Source: Rubritepida sp. (lineage in GTDB: Bacteria > Pseudomonadota > Alphaproteobacteria > Acetobacterales > Acetobacteraceae). From it: a DNA stretch of 7,052 nt. This document shows, in pieces, positions 6,041 through 7,052 of this stretch (position 1 is the first letter of the stretch; every line of letters starts with the position of its first letter). Under the pieces are notes generated by a model. The model saw only the letters and a program-made list of their open reading frames with translations, was not told the origin of the DNA and made no database searches. Made by a program: the position numbers and the translations under genes. The stretch spans positions 1 to 7,052 of the forward strand of contig JACMRO010000205.1 of the NCBI GenBank assembly GCA_014376425.1. The letters are read 5' to 3'.

Positions 6041-6439
6041 ATGATGGCCAATCTGCACGAGGCCGACCAGCTGGTCGGGATCCTTCGCGACACCGTGGTA
6101 TCGCTGGTGCGGCGTGACGGGCCGGATCTTTCAGCCCGGCAGCTGGGCGTGTTCCTGACCGTCTATCTGGCCGAGGGGCCGCACACGGTGCGCGGCCTGG
6201 CGGCGGATCTGAACGTCTCCAAGCCCGCTATCACCCGCGCGCTGGACCGGCTGGGTGAGCTCGATCTCGCCCGCCGCAAGCTGGACCCGATGGATCGCCG
6301 CAGCGTTCTGGTGCAACGCACGGTAGCCGGCGCGGCCCTGCTGCGCGACCTGCGTGAGACAATGGCTGCGGCCGAAGGCCAGGTGGCGGTGCCACTGGAC
6401 CGCGTCGTCGCGGAATTCGATGAGGCCCGCCGGGCCTGA
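6041..6439 (+). CDS. MarR-family winged-helix transcriptional regulator
   Basis: A 132-residue DNA-binding protein of the MarR family, which act as dimers and usually repress nearby or self promoters until a small ligand binds. The winged helix is recognisable: TVRGLAADLNVSKPAITRALDRL (about 49-71) supplies the helix-turn-helix with the recognition helix at VSKPAITRALDRL. DPMDRRSVLVQRT (82-94) is the wing with the conserved Asp-x-Arg-Arg turn. The N- and C-terminal helices (about 5-25 and 96-130) would form the dimer interface. ATG 6041 is the first start; the adjacent ATG 6044 has better spacing to AGGA at 6034-6037 (six bases rather than three) and may be the true start, shortening the protein by one Met. 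It follows the aminopeptidase gene by 120 bases with its own AT-richer leader, and converges on the GhrA-type gene. The regulated target and ligand cannot be deduced. Confidence 0.9.
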   Translation: MMANLHEADQLVGILRDTVVSLVRRDGPDLSARQLGVFLTVYLAEGPHTVRGLAADLNVSKPAITRALDRLGELDLARRKLDPMDRRSVLVQRTVAGAALLRDLRETMAAAEGQVAVPLDRVVAEFDEARRA

Positions 6440-6452
6440 CGATACGCCGTAT

Positions 6453-6475
6453 CCGACCGGCCCGGCGCCGGTCGG
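6453..6475. terminator. GC-rich hairpin between convergent genes, possible bidirectional terminator
   Basis: CCGACCGG (6453-6460) and CCGGTCGG (6468-6475) form a perfect eight-pair stem around CCCGGCG. It lies 14 bases after the stop of the marR-like gene and 11 bases beyond the stop of the facing dehydrogenase gene, where a shared terminator is expected. There is no T-run on either side, so termination would be atypical or assisted. The hairpin itself is certain; the role is inferred. Confidence 0.5.
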
Positions 6476-6485
6476 CCCCGCCGGG

Positions 6486-7052
6486 CTAATACCCGGTCGA
6501 GACATCCACCAGGTTGATCAACGGCCGCTTCTCCCGCAGCCGCCGGATATTCTCCACCACCTGCGGCGCCGCGCTGCGCGGGATGGTGATCGAGCTGGCA
6601 TGGGGCCAGACCAGCACCGCCGGATGCGCCCAGAGTGGGTGATCGGCGGGTAGCGGCTCCGGCTCGAACACATCCAGCGCGGCACCCGCTACCTGTCCGC
6701 AGTCCAGCGCCGCCAGCAGGTCCGCGGCCACCAGATGGCCGCCGCGGCCCGAATTGATGATGAAGGCACCGCGCGGCAGCAGCGCCATCGTCTCCGCCCT
6801 GATGATGGCACGGGTGTCGGGCGTCAGTGGCAGCAGGCAGACCAGAATGTCGGTCTGCGGCAACATCTGGCGCAGGCCGTCGGCGCCGGCGAAACAGCGC
6901 ACTCCGGGCATGTCGCGTGGCGTCCGTGTCCAACCCAGCACCGGGAAGCCCAGCGCCGCCACCAGGCCCGCGGCATGGGCGCCCAGCTGGCCCAGGCCCA
7001 GGAAGCCCACGCGCCGCCGTGCCGTATCGGGCGCCGGCAACTCGTTCCATAG
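6486..7052 (-). CDS. D-2-hydroxyacid dehydrogenase, glyoxylate/hydroxypyruvate reductase A type, 5' end outside window
   Basis: The C-terminal 188 residues of an NAD(P)H-dependent D-2-hydroxyacid dehydrogenase. Numbering from the window edge, the frame reads LWNELPAPDT and then enters the nucleotide-binding Rossmann motif GLGQLG (19-24). The catalytic triad residues are visible: Arg103 in INSGRGG, Glu132 in DVFEPEPLP and His151 in VWPHASS. The short coenzyme domain and the C terminus ending VDVSTGY resemble GhrA, which reduces glyoxylate and hydroxypyruvate to glycolate and glycerate in the cytoplasm. The TTG at 7038-7040 is internal and should not be taken as a start, because coding sequence continues to the window edge. 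The N-terminal substrate domain is missing here only because the window ends. Substrate preference within the family is uncertain, so no symbol is given. The gene converges on the marR-like gene. Confidence 0.9.
   Translation of the reverse strand, partial: LWNELPAPDTARRRVGFLGLGQLGAHAAGLVAALGFPVLGWTRTPRDMPGVRCFAGADGLRQMLPQTDILVCLLPLTPDTRAIIRAETMALLPRGAFIINSGRGGHLVAADLLAALDCGQVAGAALDVFEPEPLPADHPLWAHPAVLVWPHASSITIPRSAAPQVVENIRRLREKRPLINLVDVSTGY

Overview
The window is a GC-rich piece of bacterial chromosome. One 60-base sample (1681-1740) is 44/60 G+C. Gene content points to an alphaproteobacterium: hslV begins with a short propeptide ending in a WHGTTIL-type processing site, HslU has a Met/Pro-rich I domain, and a M17 aminopeptidase lies next to hslVU. 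A member of the Acetobacteraceae or of a nearby Rhodospirillales group would fit. That placement is my impression from family resemblance and was not tested by a search. I see no rRNA, tRNA, CRISPR array or insertion sequence.

Layout from left to right. Positions 1-447 hold the 3' end of priA (replication restart helicase). It is followed on the same strand by a NIPSNAP-family gene (492-815) and, one base later, by a sugar-nucleotide reductase/epimerase gene resembling GDP-6-deoxy-mannose reductase (817-1761, TTG start). Facing them on the minus strand are a low-GC gene for a probable HEPN/AbiU2-like protein (1812-2504, possibly longer at its 5' end), hslU (2602-3918) and hslV (3918-4484). 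hslV and hslU overlap by one base and encode the HslVU ATP-dependent protease. An 86-base divergent spacer separates hslV from a plus-strand M17 leucyl aminopeptidase family gene (4571-5920). A MarR-family regulator follows (6041-6439) behind an AT-richer leader. The window closes with the C-terminal part of a minus-strand D-2-hydroxyacid dehydrogenase of the GhrA type (6486-7052), which converges on the MarR gene across a GC-rich hairpin.

Most of this is ordinary housekeeping sequence: replication restart, regulated proteolysis and peptide turnover. HslVU degrades folded or misfolded proteins to peptides, and an M17 aminopeptidase could process such peptides further, so the divergent pair makes biochemical sense.

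The region that stands out is about 1762-2600. Two 60-base samples in it are 28/60 and 29/60 G+C, against 38/60 to 44/60 in flanking samples. It lies between the 3' ends of two convergent resident genes. It encodes one protein that resembles HEPN-fold proteins of the AbiU2 type, with an R-x5-H motif. No canonical start codon is available for the part of its reading frame that still looks like protein upstream of GTG 2504. The best reading is a horizontally acquired single-gene insert, possibly a defence or toxin-like RNase, whose 5' end was cut or altered on insertion. Function is inferred from remembered family resemblance only.
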